Shown piece after piece: positions 6,182-6,232 of a stretch of DNA of 6,232 bases. The DNA comes from an uncultured Verrucomicrobiota bacterium (GTDB lineage Bacteria > Verrucomicrobiota > Kiritimatiellia > RFP12 > UBA1067): positions 1-6,232 of the forward strand of contig CALCDB010000147.1 in assembly GCA_937901395.1 (NCBI GenBank). Reading direction: 5' to 3'. Below the pieces are notes generated by a model that was not told where the DNA came from, made no database searches, and saw nothing but the letters and a program-made list of their open reading frames with translations. The position numbers and the translations under genes were made by a program. The first letter of the stretch is position 1. The number at the start of each line of letters is the position of its first letter.

Positions 6182-6232
6182 GGCAGAGGAAGATCGGAAA
6201 CGTGAACTTGAGAGAAGACGAGCGTGGGAGCG

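Noticed and set aside
5921..6205. Plus-strand open frame of 94 codons running through tRNA-Leu
   Set aside because: The WWNGRHQGLKIPC stretch is the translated tRNA-Leu, a common artefact, and the rest overlaps the radical SAM gene out of frame.
6111..6232. Open frame from an ATG inside tRNA-Leu to the window edge, and a GTG at 6202 preceded by GAGGA (6186-6190)
   Set aside because: The first would have to begin within the tRNA, though its charged end (RKRELERRR) looks protein-like. The second shows only about ten codons before the edge. A gene probably starts near here, but neither frame can be supported.
6182..6232. Terminator after tRNA-Leu
   Set aside because: No GC-rich inverted repeat followed by a T run is seen; likewise no terminator is seen between the other genes, in line with read-through transcription.
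1..6232. CRISPR array, insertion sequence or tRNA-targeted integration site
   Set aside because: No regularly spaced repeats, transposase, integrase or direct repeat of a tRNA 3' end was found, despite two tRNA genes flanking the cluster. The two tRNA 3' ends differ in sequence.

Overview
The window reads as ordinary bacterial chromosome, about 53% G+C by eye. It is densely packed with every gene on the plus strand and no gene-free stretch above 300 bases. The lineage cannot be fixed from this sequence. The tRNAs and the N-acetylglucosamine-6-phosphate deacetylase are plainly bacterial. Shine-Dalgarno signals are weak or absent for most genes. Four copies of the octamer GCGATCGC recall cyanobacterial HIP1, but nothing else points firmly to cyanobacteria. 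The proteins would also suit a deep Gram-negative or environmental lineage such as the PVC or Omnitrophota type; this is a guess.

Layout, left to right: (1) the C-terminal part of nagA, ending at 497; (2) tRNA-Ser(GCU) at 519-609 with an encoded CCA, its promoter lying in the end of nagA; (3) eight bases after that CCA, a 464-residue ketosynthase-like protein (621-2015); (4) overlapping it by ATGA, an 1101-residue protein (2012-5317) with the order KS-AT linker, acyltransferase-like, dehydratase-like double hotdog, 4'-phosphopantetheinyl transferase; (5) overlapping that by 11 bases, a short radical SAM protein of the lysine 2,3-aminomutase/EpmB family (5307-6080); (6) tRNA-Leu(UAA) at 6097-6181, with its -10 box on the stop codon of the radical SAM gene. 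The last 51 bases hold no gene that can be called.

The most striking content is genes 3 and 4. Together they have the domain order of an enediyne/PUFA-like iterative type I polyketide synthase (KS-AT-[ACP-KR]-DH-PPTase), but ACP and KR are absent. The catalytic residues of the other domains are replaced: KS Cys by Ile and one KS His by Asp; AT Ser by Ala and both AT His positions by Phe and Asn; DH His by Tyr. Fold-defining motifs remain, the frames are open for 1565 codons, and the PPTase motifs are intact. This looks like a conserved but catalytically re-purposed PKS scaffold carrying one live enzyme, rather than a simple pseudogene.

The tight overlaps and lack of internal promoters suggest that tRNA-Ser, the two PKS-like genes and the aminomutase-like gene form one transcription unit started at the tRNA promoter. 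The two tRNA genes share 21 of 28 bases immediately upstream, which appears to be a common tRNA promoter of this organism.
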